This document shows, piece by piece, positions 47,231 through 59,560 of a stretch of 64,000 nt of DNA. The stretch is from assembly GCA_019914945.1 (NCBI GenBank), contig CM034101.1, positions 18,301,188 through 18,365,187 of the forward strand. Direction: 5' to 3'. Position numbers and translations under genes: made by a program. Each line of letters starts with the position of its first letter. Position 1 is the stretch's first letter. Origin of the DNA: Typha latifolia. Lineage: Eukaryota; Streptophyta; Magnoliopsida; Poales; Typhaceae. The notes under the pieces were generated by a model that was not told where the DNA came from, did no database searches, and saw only the letters and a program-made list of their open reading frames with translations.

Positions 47231-50200
47231 CTATTCTTCATCTTCACTGCTTTCAACAAGAACGATAGCTTTATTCTTTTTCTGCCTCTTATTACTACCA
47301 TTTTCAGTAGCTTTGGCTGCGGACTGCATACTAACATCAGGCTGCCCCAACATGATGTAATGCTGAATTAGCTGAATAATTCTGCAGCCATACTTCTCAG
47401 CCTTCACTTTCCCAATAAGCTTCTCTAGCTGCAGAAGTTGCGAAAAACTTCACAATTGGTAAAATGGTGTAATAAATTGGAAGCAGTACCTCAGGATGTA
47501 ATAAATCTCACCTCTTCAATGGAAGTTGGTTTTTGGGTGCCTAACATGCTAATCTGTTGCACAGATAAAACAGCGTGAGGGAATATTCCACCATGGCTGG
47601 AAGAGAGTTCTTTCCGTAGCTCATCAAGTTTCGTTTCCAGTGCAGATTTGTGGCTGCACTTGGCGATCTTAGGACTCCTAGTGTTGTTACCAGGCGGAGC
47701 AATGCTAATCTCAAGCATAACTGCTTTCTTCCCTGTGGAGTGATTAATATAAGATTCTAAGGTACCACAATGACATGCAAATATGCCAACCTGATATCAT
47801 AGATCTCCTAAATTCAACTGTAGGTTATAAATCAATCAATTTTATTGGAACCCAAGGATTTAGTGCAAAAGGAAGCAACTCCGGGAGAGATCCTAGATTG
47901 TGCACAGAATTGAGCAGGTTCAATAACCCAAGATGATTCTCAAATGATGCACAAAACATTTTACAGCAATTGACTTTTCTTCTACTTTTTTCATGAGAAT
48001 GCAATAATTCTTTGTACTTTTATAAAGACAAGGAAGATGCCTCTTAAATTAGCTTTTACAACACAGTAAATGCATATGGAGTACCTGAGTAGGTAACACA
48101 ATACCATTATGATATTTAAATTATCTTTGAAGCGCCAAGCGCCTGTGCCTAAAATGTTGATTGCATAAGTATCCTAGTTCTCTAGTTGGTTAGAACTTAG
48201 GGGCCCGTTTGGTTAGAGTCCAAGGACCCCTAATTTGATTTAGTAATCAAATATCTCAAATTCGGGGCTTAGCTTCAAACCAAACAAGCCCTAGAAGAGT
48301 AACAATCAATAGGTAGGCATTTTAACTAAAGCAGAAGAACATACTCCTGAAGTAAATCTTCTATCACTATGACTAAAATACTAACAGACTTGCTCCAGAA
48401 GTAGGGTAAGAAAAAGGTACCACCTTGTATTGCTAGCTTCCATAACGGTCCTAGAGCAACATATGCATTGGTAGAATAAGCTGTATGTTGAAATTCTTCT
48501 TTCTATGAGAGGAATAATTTTAATAAGTATATGCTGGACATATTAAAAAAAACTGGTAGTAAAGCAACCAAGGAAAGAAAACGAAGATAAGGTCATTGCA
48601 TTTGTGCGCCAAATCTAACATAAATAAATAATGGAGCTTATGCAGCTGAATCTAGTCTAATTGTTTGTTTACACTGTCAAGATGGGCATTAAGTGCTTAT
48701 CAAGGAACTAAACAAAACAATTAGCCTTACAGTACATGAGGAAGCAATTTTGTATAAATTAATCTAAGGCTAAGGTATTTAATAAAAAAATTCTATAAGT
48801 TTGAGAATCAATCAAGACTTTAATGTCACATGACCTGAATGTTAATTCACATAGAATTTTCTACAACATTTATTTAATCTATCTTGCAATTTTTTTTATT
48901 TGTTTATAATAGTGTACATATGTGGATATGGCATACGTCAAATATTAATTCAATAGGTACTGTAAATATATCCATGCAGCCATATAAGTGTATTTAGTCT
49001 ATTATCGGGTAAAAATAAAACCCCATAATCTTTTCAATATTATATCTGTAATGTCATTATTTTTGTGTATTTGTAGCCACAATGTAGTGAGGATATTATA
49101 TCAAAAGTCCGCAATATAATGTGCAACATCAACAATTTACTTCAAATAATTGTTTCATACTTTAATTTACTTAATTGATGATCTGTGCATCTTATTCAGT
49201 ATTCACTGATATCCTAATAGTCGTCAAGACAGTAGGATAGAGCATCATAATTTGAAGTCCTTCTCATGAATTTCTAGAAGTAAACAAAGTTCTTAAGTTC
49301 ACAGATAATTAGATTATTTTGATTTACTTATTCAACATCATTACAAACTATAGGGAATCGACTAGCAAAATATTTGAACTTCTTTTTTCTGTTAGACTGG
49401 ATTGGATAATAGAAATGAACCATGGAGGCATGGACCATATCAAATATACTTGGACACTATCAGTAAGAACTGCAGAATCAGCTTTACTAGCTCAGGCTCG
49501 GATCAATTTGTACTCCATCTAAAACATATTTATATATCACAATTTAATTGCAAGAATGTAAGCATTTTAGTTGTTAGATCAAGATTTAAGAGCTGAAATA
49601 TATTTTAAAGCAAGAAGTGAATTAAATGAGATTGAATGCTTAAATGAATTGTAAATCAGATAAGAAAGGAATTAATTCACTAAGCATTGATCTTATATAA
49701 ATTCATAAAATACAAAGGGGAAAGACGATACATAGACCAAAGTAAGTCATGAAAACTCAAACCATGTAAAGTAAAGGTTCTACAAGGTATTGTACTATTT
49801 CAATTTTCAACAACTATTACTCAGTTAAGTACATTAATGAGATAATCTTACCAAAACACGGTCTAATATAAGCTGAATTATCAGCTTCTCAAGTTCCTCT
49901 TTCTTAAGATCAGAAACTGGGGGATTTGAAGCACCTGATAAATAATAGTCTTCCAATCTCAGTTGTCAAGTAAGAAGATACATCTTTATAGTAATATTCA
50001 AACATGGTTCCCAATGGGCATACTTAACATGCTTCAGAATGTGTCAGCAATCAAACTAAGCATCACAAGTGGTAAAAGCAATGTCATTAAACATTTTAAT
50101 GATTAACACGAGAAAGCTAGATTTAGGGGGGTTGGATGGGAGCATTCCGGTGATCATTTACAAAATTTTAATTGTTTCACCTTCTAGTAGAAAATGTACA

Positions 50201-53200
50201 GTTGACCCCTAAAATTAAGTTTGACTCAACATATAAACTGTAGAATTTCAAATTCTTTTTCCTAAGAAAATGAAGAAAGACATCGGAATAAACTATTAAA
50301 TCATGGTAATTTTAAAATTTAAATATTAGATTGTGCTAATCCAAATGATAGTAGAAGACAAGTTGTTTCAAATTGTCAAAATTGTCCAGAAATTCTATCA
50401 CAGCAGTCTAATAGTATCCAAGAATAGGTAAATACAGTAGCCCCAGATATTAGATTCCCGCTTCTAAGATCATTGTTAAACTTTAATGATAAATTGAAAG
50501 CATATCTGTTATAGATTCTGGATCCAGGAAAAAGAAACACAGAAATTAAACATCAAATGTAGAGTTGTACACATCTATTGACAAAGAATTTCACCAAAAC
50601 TCCAAACTTTTTGGGGATGTCCTATAATTTATGCACAATTGAGAATTATTCAAAGAGGCAGCACCATCATGATATTTTAAAGAAAAGACCTAAGTCCATC
50701 TAATATTTTCACAGCTCAGCAATAGATCTATCATCCATGGACCATTTAACAATTCATTTTGTCAATTTTATTGGTATTAGAAGTATGAAGAATAAAGGAG
50801 GATGATAACCTCTTTATATACGATAGGAAAAAGGATTAACTTAGACAATCAACTATATGATAAATAAAACAGTGTTGTTCTTTCCTGGGAAGAAAACTTA
50901 CCTACTTCCTTAATTTTTGATTTGAATCTGTCGACTAGTTGTAACAACGTTGCTTTTTGATCATTCAATTGCATGTCATGTAACAATGAGACAATAATTT
51001 TTGCATGGTCTGAACAGAATATAGATAACCATCAGACAGCACTTCATATTATGGATCGACATGCTGAAGAAAGAAATACAAAAACAGTGCATCTATAGAA
51101 ACAGAAATGATGATATAATGCCAAATAGTTGAGCTTCTTATAAGAACAGTAATCTTGATCAAAATTTTAAAGGTTCATAAGACGCGTCCCGACCTTCTGC
51201 ACACCTTCTATATTTTCCTCCCAGACCCTACATTAATTGGCGAGATCCTTGTGGACTATGGTGCCTTATATCTCATTGTTCTATTACAGGGTGAAAAGGA
51301 GAACTACTTTTTCCTACTAGCTCCTTCTCAGGAATCAAATAGAACATACATTTATACTACAAGCAAAACAATTATAGCATCTAACATTTTTATCCTGTTT
51401 TAACTGTTCCAATTGATAGAAGCTAGGATGCCCATATCTTTAATTTGTAAGGACCAATAGAATATCCGTCAAAAGATATTATGTTTTGTGATACAAAATC
51501 AACATATTTTGAAAGATCATTTTATGGGCAAGGCATCCCTATAATACCCGTTATCAACTGGCTGGCATGCCAAAGACTTTTGTAAAATAAGTTATACATG
51601 ATCAGCTTACGGCTACTGTGTAGCTTATTCAACTCCCTAAAAGATGTCTTTTGAAGTTTTACCCAAAAGACGCTCCACTAGTTCAATAAGCTGAATCAAA
51701 ACCTGCTTTTGCAGATAAAGGCATAGACTGCATAATATAAACAACAGTATTAAAAGGGAATAAAATAGAAATGCGTATACCATTTGAGTTCAAGAAACCA
51801 TATGTCTATTAGTGGCAAAAAGTTGCTCTTCCAAAGACAACTAATTGAAGAGGAATGAACAGAAAAATCAAGTGAGTAATCTAGTAACTATTTCCCAAAA
51901 ACAAAGGTGCGTAAACTAGTAATGAAATGCAATCTAGTGAATGCAAGTAGTCATACAAGTTGCATCAACTTCCCTTATCTCAGATCCATAAGCACAGTTG
52001 TCACACATCCCTGAAATATAAAATTTACATAATTATGTCTGTAAAAAAAAAGGCGGTTTATCAGCTCCCACAAAATAGCATTAAAAACTACCATTACAGT
52101 CCTGCATAGTCTCCCCAAAATGCTGAAAGAAAGCACTTCGACGGCAGTTTCTTTTTAACTGTAAATTAAGAACACAGAGATTAAGCCAACTTTCTGGAAG
52201 TTAATCAAAGTACTGTGTTGTTGACAAAGCACATATTAAGTCTACCTGACAGTATCGCACTATATCATATAAATTTTGCAGGCCACAATTCTCATAGAAG
52301 ACCATTGAACTCTGTTTAGGAACTCGAGGTCAAGAAAGAAAGAAGAATAAAACCTAATGGTAAAGAAGGATATTAAAATTTACCTGACGTGGAACATCAC
52401 CTGGTCTATAATATAAAACACATTCTGAAGGAAGTCCATCTCTTCCAGCTCTACCACTCTCCTGACATGACTATAATTTTATGAATTGATATTCTACAGT
52501 ACAAAGGATGTAAAGTTGTAAACAAGTATACCTGATAGTATGTCTCCATTGACTTGCTGAGGCTATGATGAATCACAAACCTAACTAGAGAAAATCAGGA
52601 ATTAATTAGCCATCAAATAGCTTAATTGAGGAGCACCCGTAAAGAGAGAACATATCCTAATTATAGAATAATCTAAGCACAAAATTATTGAATTAACAGC
52701 TTCAGGATGCAAGTATATTGCACTTCAACTTGTACCTATATGCCATTTATATGTTAACAAGTTATTCCATAATTGAGGAGATGGAAAAATCATCTTAACC
52801 CCCAAAAAAGAGATGATATTATGAATAAGACCGCACATATGCATATACAGATACTTGCCGGCATGTGAGCAGAATGCTTGTGCATTATGCATAATGATAC
52901 TATGCAAACTCTGATGTCACATGATTAAGAGTTCTAGTATCTTTTGTCTCTAAACCTCTCTACTCATAAATTCCCACATAAGACAGTTTAGAAAAAAATT
53001 TATCCACATATAACTTCTGCTTAGAAAATTTTGATCAGGCAGCAAGCCCTTATAGAGTTCACACTAACACTTAAATGTATCAAATCACTTAAATAGAATG
53101 TAAGTTAGCAGCTTACTCACATTTATAGTTGATTCAATAGGTAAATCAGATAGTCTGAATGTATGAATGCACTATGAAATGAAAAACTAAAAAAAAAAAA

Positions 53201-53466
53201 TCAAAATTTGCATATTTGAACATTTGACTAATAATTGGCAAGTAACACCTGAGGCTACCAAGGATGGAAAATGTTTATGAACTCCATGAAGAGCAAATTC
53301 TAATAGACCATGAAAAATAAAGTAGCTTAGTTAATTAAATAACCACAAGTATGTGAGAAAATAAAACAATCATCAAATGAGAAAGTGCACAATCAACCCA
53401 CCATCTGGCTTGTTGATGCCCATACCGAAGGCTACCTGCAAAAGTAGGTGTTCATCAAAACAATAA

Positions 53467-53506
<40 letters not shown>

Positions 53507-56500
53507 ACATACCGTACCAACAATGACCTGCAATTTGTTTTTGCTCCAGCTGTTGGATGAAAACAATCAAAAACATCACTTGTAAGAGAGGTTTGGAGGA
53601 CTTCTCAAGTAAAATGCCCATTCATAACAGAAAGAGTCTGTGTGTGTGCACGCGCTTTGTGACAAGCAGTACTTTAGCAACATCAGCAAAGAATGTAGCC
53701 TAGATTATCTGCACTTCTTTTGAGTACATAAATAGATAATTGCCAAGAATATTTTTTTCCCTCAGCTGGTTGCAAACGTATAAAATCATGTAGCAAAACC
53801 TAATCTAAATAGCATCTTGCTAGCTACAAAAGTATATAACCACTCCTCTTGATCATCCATAGATATCAAAATAACTTTCAATTACTATAGTGAACAGTGG
53901 AAATGAAATGGCCTAGAAACAAAAAGAACTGAAACAAAGAAGCTATATTAATGATAACTAACACTCAAGGATGAACTTACAGCATATGAACTTTCCCACG
54001 AGCAACTACCTCCATATCTGCATGATAATAATCTGCTGAAATTCCACGTTCGCATAATTCCTTTGCAACCTATATATATATGGTGTAAGGAACTTCAAAT
54101 TTTCACTTGCAACAATACTACCCAAAATGAAGAGTAATGAGGCATACACTGAAGATAGCAGAACAATATAATTTTAGCAATAAAACTAGTATAAAAGAAA
54201 TGCAATTTATTGCAAAGGATGTTATCTGATTACTGGTAACACCTCTATTGGTAATTGAAGGTCTAAAAAACTAAAACTAAGATTGTGTTTCCTAAAGAAA
54301 TTTTAAGGAACAGCAGATTGCTTTGTGACGATGAGTTGGCGAAGAAAAAAAAATCAAAATTTTGAACACAAGCTTTCCCTCTATGGGACTAGAAATAAAA
54401 CTCCAATCTAAGTGCAAGCTGACACCACCACGTAAACTAGTCATTAGAATATGAATGGAGGAGCCTTTGTTGCTGCATTCACCCTTGGCAAATGTAAAGA
54501 GAAGATAATTAATAACAAAGCAAAACCAACTCAACTCGACAGGCTTATACCTGATAATTATGTAATTAGAATGATTGCAGAAAGATCAATGAGCAGAAGT
54601 CTTTGGTTTCATGAAAATTTCGTGAAATTTTAATTTCTTTCATATTAGATAGTATGAAGAAGAGCCTAATGTATATGGTATCAAATGTAAGAAATTAGAC
54701 AATATCATAGTAAGAAGAGGAAAAGTTGATACACTCCATGGAGGCAAAATAAGAAGCAAAAAGATTGTGACAGAGGATCTCACAAGTCTACAAAGAACTG
54801 TACAAGCATGGGCCTTACTTTAAACATATTTACTGACTAGAGGGCATCTGATACACAAATCCACTGGGACATTATATTGGTGATGCACAAACATCAAAAG
54901 TTAATATTTAATATTATTATTTGCACTTCTGCAGTCATATCATCACATTGAACAGAACAATGGAACAAGAGATATCATTTGACACAAGAAATAAAACCAG
55001 TTCTCAAACCTGCTGGCACTCCTTCCTGGAAAAACAGTAGACAATCCCAGATTCATTATTTGAGTACGATCCGCGTATAAAGTCTGCAATTTCATCAATA
55101 ACAAATTTTCCAACTGATGGCTTCTCATGTACCTAAGTAACCAGTATATTTATAAGATACATTAAACTAATCTAGAAACAAGGCCCTGTTTTAATCCTTA
55201 GAGAATAGTGTGTACTTTGTAGAACAGATTAGGTCTGTTAACTGTAGTAACAAACTTGACACATTTGGGAATATGAAGCATCTCCATCAAATCTGTTTGG
55301 ACTTTATAAGTAGCAGTTGCCTGTGAAATGGAAGTCACCGATCAGCGCGATTAGCAATCATTCTTCTCTTTGCATAAAAATAAATTGCAGTGATTTTAAA
55401 TAAATTGTGACAGTTGGAACATACCGTTAAGGCTATTACAGGAACATTAGGAAATTGAATTTTCAAGATACCCAGATTCTTATAGTCAGGACGAAAATCA
55501 TGCCCCCATTGACTACAACAGTGTGCCTCCTGCATGATAACCAAAGAATATGAAATGTATACAAGATAAAGGCCATAAAAATTTTAAATCATGAACTCAT
55601 AAAAAAAAGGTTATTTATGTAATTATGAATGGCAGAATGGATTTCAGATGCTGAAGGTGAATGGATTGTGTTTGTGTAAGAAAAGTTACATTATATTTTT
55701 AATCAGCTTCCAAAATTGTCTTTTTCAGGAATGATCATGAATGACGATGGATCAATGATAAATTCAGTTAAATTAAGGTAAGGAAAACCATTACTCACAT
55801 CAATTGCAATAAGGGAGAGACGCCCACCATGGTGGCACTTTTCAACTTTAGACATAAACCTCTTGCTTTTTGATATCTTTTCAGGAGTTACATATAACAT
55901 TTTAAGTGCTCCTTCACCTTTATCAAGGGCCTTGTAAATAAATTTTTCATCTTCCTTACTAGTAGTTGAAGTCAACATATGTGCTGGAATACCTAAAGCA
56001 GACAGCCCCATGACCTGGAACAATAGACTCAAAGAGTAAGAAACCAGAAAAAGAGCATGGACAACAGATGATATGCTGCAATAGAACATAAACAAACCTG
56101 ATCCTGAATAAGAGAAAGCAAAGGACTGACAACCAGGGCAACTCCATCATGAAGCATGGCTGGAAGTTGGTAGCATAAGCTCTTGCCACCACCTGCAGCC
56201 ATTATAACCAAAACGTCTCTTCCACTAATAACAGCATTTATAATCTGGAAGTAGTAGAAGACAGACCGCATCGGCTCAGGAATGTAAAGTTCAGATGAAT
56301 ATTTTATTTTAAAAGAAAGACGAGGAACCTAGAAATCAAGCACTGGCAGCAATATACTTACTTCTCTCTGATTTGCTCGATAGAAAGGTATACCAAAAAC
56401 ATTGAATCTAATATCATCAGCATGAGAATCCCACTCAAAACTCCCAGACCAATCTTCTGCAGCAACCGGAGCAGTGTTATTCCCTGTTTCTTCAGATGAT

Positions 56501-57502
56501 TTAACTTCAGCCAATAATGTCTTCAGTTCAGATTGTCTCTCATGCAGTTTTTCTTGGCGATCAAGTAGTGCTTTTATTTGGTCTGAAGAATGCAGATTCA
56601 ATACGAATATTGCCAGACAACATGGAGTAAGAATCTCTGCTTTAAACTACGAATTTCCAAAAACTGGCATCTCACCATCTTCTTTAGCATGAAACATTGA
56701 TGTTTTACTATCTAACCTAAAAATCATGATTACAAATCACATTTTTTTCTGAAAAAAAAAAACTAGATGGTTGATTTCGTTCATGTAATTCACAATATGT
56801 CTGCTATCACTGGTTTAAGTTGTCTATTTACTTAAATTCTTAAATACAAGTCATTCTCATGCTACATTTGCTTTTGTGTTGGTGATCCTTCTTTATTTGA
56901 CAACTACATGCTAGTAAAGTTACAAACTTTGAATAATTAAAAAATATATATATTTGAAACAACCTTTTCTATAACTATGGACCCAAAATGAGATCCTTCG
57001 GGTGACCAAAAACAGAGTGCAGCTCCACCCACAAAAGATGCACATGTAATACCGAATTCTGATAGAAATTTAAGAACTTGGTACAAATCAGCTTGCATTC
57101 TCTTGCATTGTGGGCATAATGATCTAATTAAAGAGGAAAAGGTATCAGGAAAACCACCCAAGTGTCATCAACCTTCTCACTTTGTGCCACCGAGCCAAGG
57201 AAAAGAGATCACAAGACATGAGGCGGATGAAATTTATCAAATATCAAGTTTCTTTTAAATGACGAATAAAGAGTTTCAAGAAACCTAACCAATGATCCGC
57301 CTATTCTTTACCTGCCACCTATCGAAGAAAAAGAGTACACAAGAAACAAACCGGTGGTTTTAAACAAAAGTCCTAACTTCTTGATTACCTTCTCTATTTT
57401 CCTATTAGTTTTTCATCTGTGGGAAGAAAGATCGATGTTACCTTGGACGTCTTGGAGCTCGGCTTCGACGCAGAGGAGCTCTTCCTCGATATCGGCCTCC
57501 AT
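47231..57502 (-). CDS. RECQL2: RecQ-family ATP-dependent DNA helicase Q-like 2
   Basis: A 3'-5' DNA helicase of the RecQ family involved in genome stability. Its relatives include human WRN, and the Arabidopsis protein interacts with WEX. Twenty exons give 714 aa: 57502-57442, 56582-56362, 56244-56098, 56014-55799, 55529-55425, 55320-55216, 55132-55010, 54069-53981, 53549-53513, 53435-53402, 52584-52532, 52461-52384, 52311-52246, 52158-52092, 52010-51957, 51009-50902, 49934-49852, 48502-48424, 47732-47512 and 47428-47231. N-terminal coiled coil: residues 1-50 ([10 protein letters not shown]). Helicase motifs: [85 protein letters not shown] RecQ zinc-binding region follows ([15 protein letters not shown]). 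The tail is Lys-rich and ends [10 protein letters not shown]. Every junction is GT-AG and in frame. The total is close to the roughly 705 aa of the Arabidopsis protein. Confidence 0.97.
48201..48291 (+). mobile_element. MITE, short family member D (RECQL2 intron 18)
   Basis: A 91-bp internally deleted copy. It starts gggcccgtttggttagag and ends cttcaaaccaaacaagccc, inverted terminal repeats of about 18 bp. The flanks on both sides read tag, a likely 3-bp target-site duplication as made by PIF/Harbinger-Tourist elements. Confidence 0.75.
53470..53502. repeat. (GA)n filling the short intron between RECQL2 exons 9 and 10
   Basis: About 16 GA units, CT on the gene strand, inside the 77-nt intron 53512-53436. 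The repeat makes up almost half the intron and starts about 10 nt from the donor. Confidence 0.9.
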
Positions 57503-57914
57503 GACCTAAGTCAATCTCTTTCGGGGGATCTCTCAAGGAGCGTTCGAAGAAGATATTTCCGACCGGCAAACGGCCGTTCGCGCTTAACGCCTCCTGTTCT
57601 GGCATTTTGACGATGAGGACGACACTTTAAAACAGGTACAGGTCGGAAGCGGGATCCGATAACCCGTCAATGCGGTACGCTCGGTCGCACCTGATCTAAA
57701 ATTTATGGGCTCCGATTAAAAAGAGGAATAATTTGCAAGATTTTTTTTAATTTATCTTTTAGCAAAGCCCGTAAATAAATCATTTGCAAGAGAAATCAAC
57801 CTTAGAAATACATCAGGTAATTGTAAACTAAAACACACAATACTTGTGATCTATATGAGAGCTTTCATAATTCAAACATATTTAGCTTTTTAATTCAACA
57901 TATAAAATTGAATA

Positions 57915-58009
<95 letters not shown>

Positions 58010-59560
58010 CATACCGACTAGAGTCTATTATTATAAATTAAAAATATTAAATTATTAAATTACAAAAGCTCAAAATAATAGCCGATTATAAGATCTATTT
58101 AGTAAACGGATCCGGATTCATCTAATTTGATTCGGATCTGATGATCGGGTAGTCCGGATCAACTCATCAGAAGGTTAACCCAAGAAAAAATGGGATAGAT
58201 TTATATAAATATAACCAATAAGAAAATAAGCAAACATTGAGGGGTACAAAAGCAAGGAAATGACCTAAGATCCCTTGCACAGCCACCGTTCGGATTGGCT
58301 CAACTTTCTCTCCCTTCGTTATCGGTCTCTCTTTACTTCTCAAACCCTAACCCGATCTTTCTCTCGCTCGCGAGAGGTGGTAAACGTCAGATCATATGGG
58401 GATTTCGTGAGGAAGAACCAATACTCTTTCGAATCCGACCTCAATCCTCAAATAGCCAGGTAATTTTTCTTTTTGGTTGCGTTTTCTCCACATCTAAGCT
58501 TCTGTTTGGTCCTAGTGGTTGATCCAGATATGTGCCTTTTCTGTTATCATTGTAAAATTTCGGTAGCGTTTAGTTATTTTCCCCCCCAAGCGTTTATATG
58601 CTATATATTTTATATTATCATTTGATCTATATCAGGAATCAGTCATCTATGTATAGTTCTCCTTTTTTTCCCTCCCAATGCTTATTGATGTGCGTTTAGT
58701 TTCCAAAAGCATGGTTATTTTCCCGTACAAGGCGAATACGGGACTACTGCTCCCCTAATGTTTCATAGGGCACAAGCAGTCTGCTAACTTCCTTAGAACT
58801 TGTCATGACTGGAGTTGGTTAAGTGCTTATATCAGCTGTCAGTCGTTTAATGGTGTTTTAAAATGTTGGTCTTGCATATTATGTAGCTGATAAATGGTTT
58901 AAACCTCACATACATTGAGTAATATGTTTAATACCGGGTATGGCAACTAACAAGTGGCTGGCCAAGAAAAGTAATAATCAGGTCTAATAAAGGTCCGTGT
59001 GTATATGGGTGCCTTGCCGCAGGCTCACAAGTGTGAATATGAGTGACTCCAATCCATATATCCAGTAAGGATTATTCAATTTGTCTTTGTCATTGTGTGT
59101 TCTCATCTTCTCGGGGCCATGATCCAGTCAAACAACTCTTCCAGAGAATATTGATGATGTGAATTTGTTGGCGAGATAATTCTTGGCTTTTCCTTTTGGG
59201 GGAATTTAAGATATAACATTATGAGATAGAACACATATATCTGTACACACGGATGCTGAGTTTAGATTTGACAAAGTCTTAAAGTCCGCATCTAGAAATC
59301 ATGCAGCCTGATGACAAGATATAAAGTTTCAAATATAGACAAGCAAGTCCTGCATAGCAGCAACTAGTTATGTAATATTTGTATTTCATATCTATTTTAG
59401 CTTCCCTGATTCCCCATCGTCTCATCACGGATAACTTTATGCAGCCTCTTGCAGTTTCTATTATGTGCCTAGTTATTTGTCTGCATTGTTTCTTGAATTT
59501 TTTTTCTTTTTATGTTGTCAGTATCTTACTTTTGCTTTTCAACAATTAGGTGCTAATTCC
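57503..59560. promoter_or_regulatory. Divergent promoter region of RECQL2 and the RSRC2-like gene
   Basis: About 0.8 kb up to the likely non-coding first exon of the RSRC2-like gene (about 58283-58460, donor AGCCAG|GTAATT), then a 1.1-kb 5'-UTR intron ending acaattag near 59550. It includes a (TA)n run at 57919-58002. A four-codon uORF lies at 58396-58410 within the leader. Confidence 0.6.
57919..58002. repeat. Long (TA)n microsatellite
   Basis: About 42 TA units between the divergent RECQL2 and RSRC2-like genes, the longest simple repeat in the window. Confidence 0.95.
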
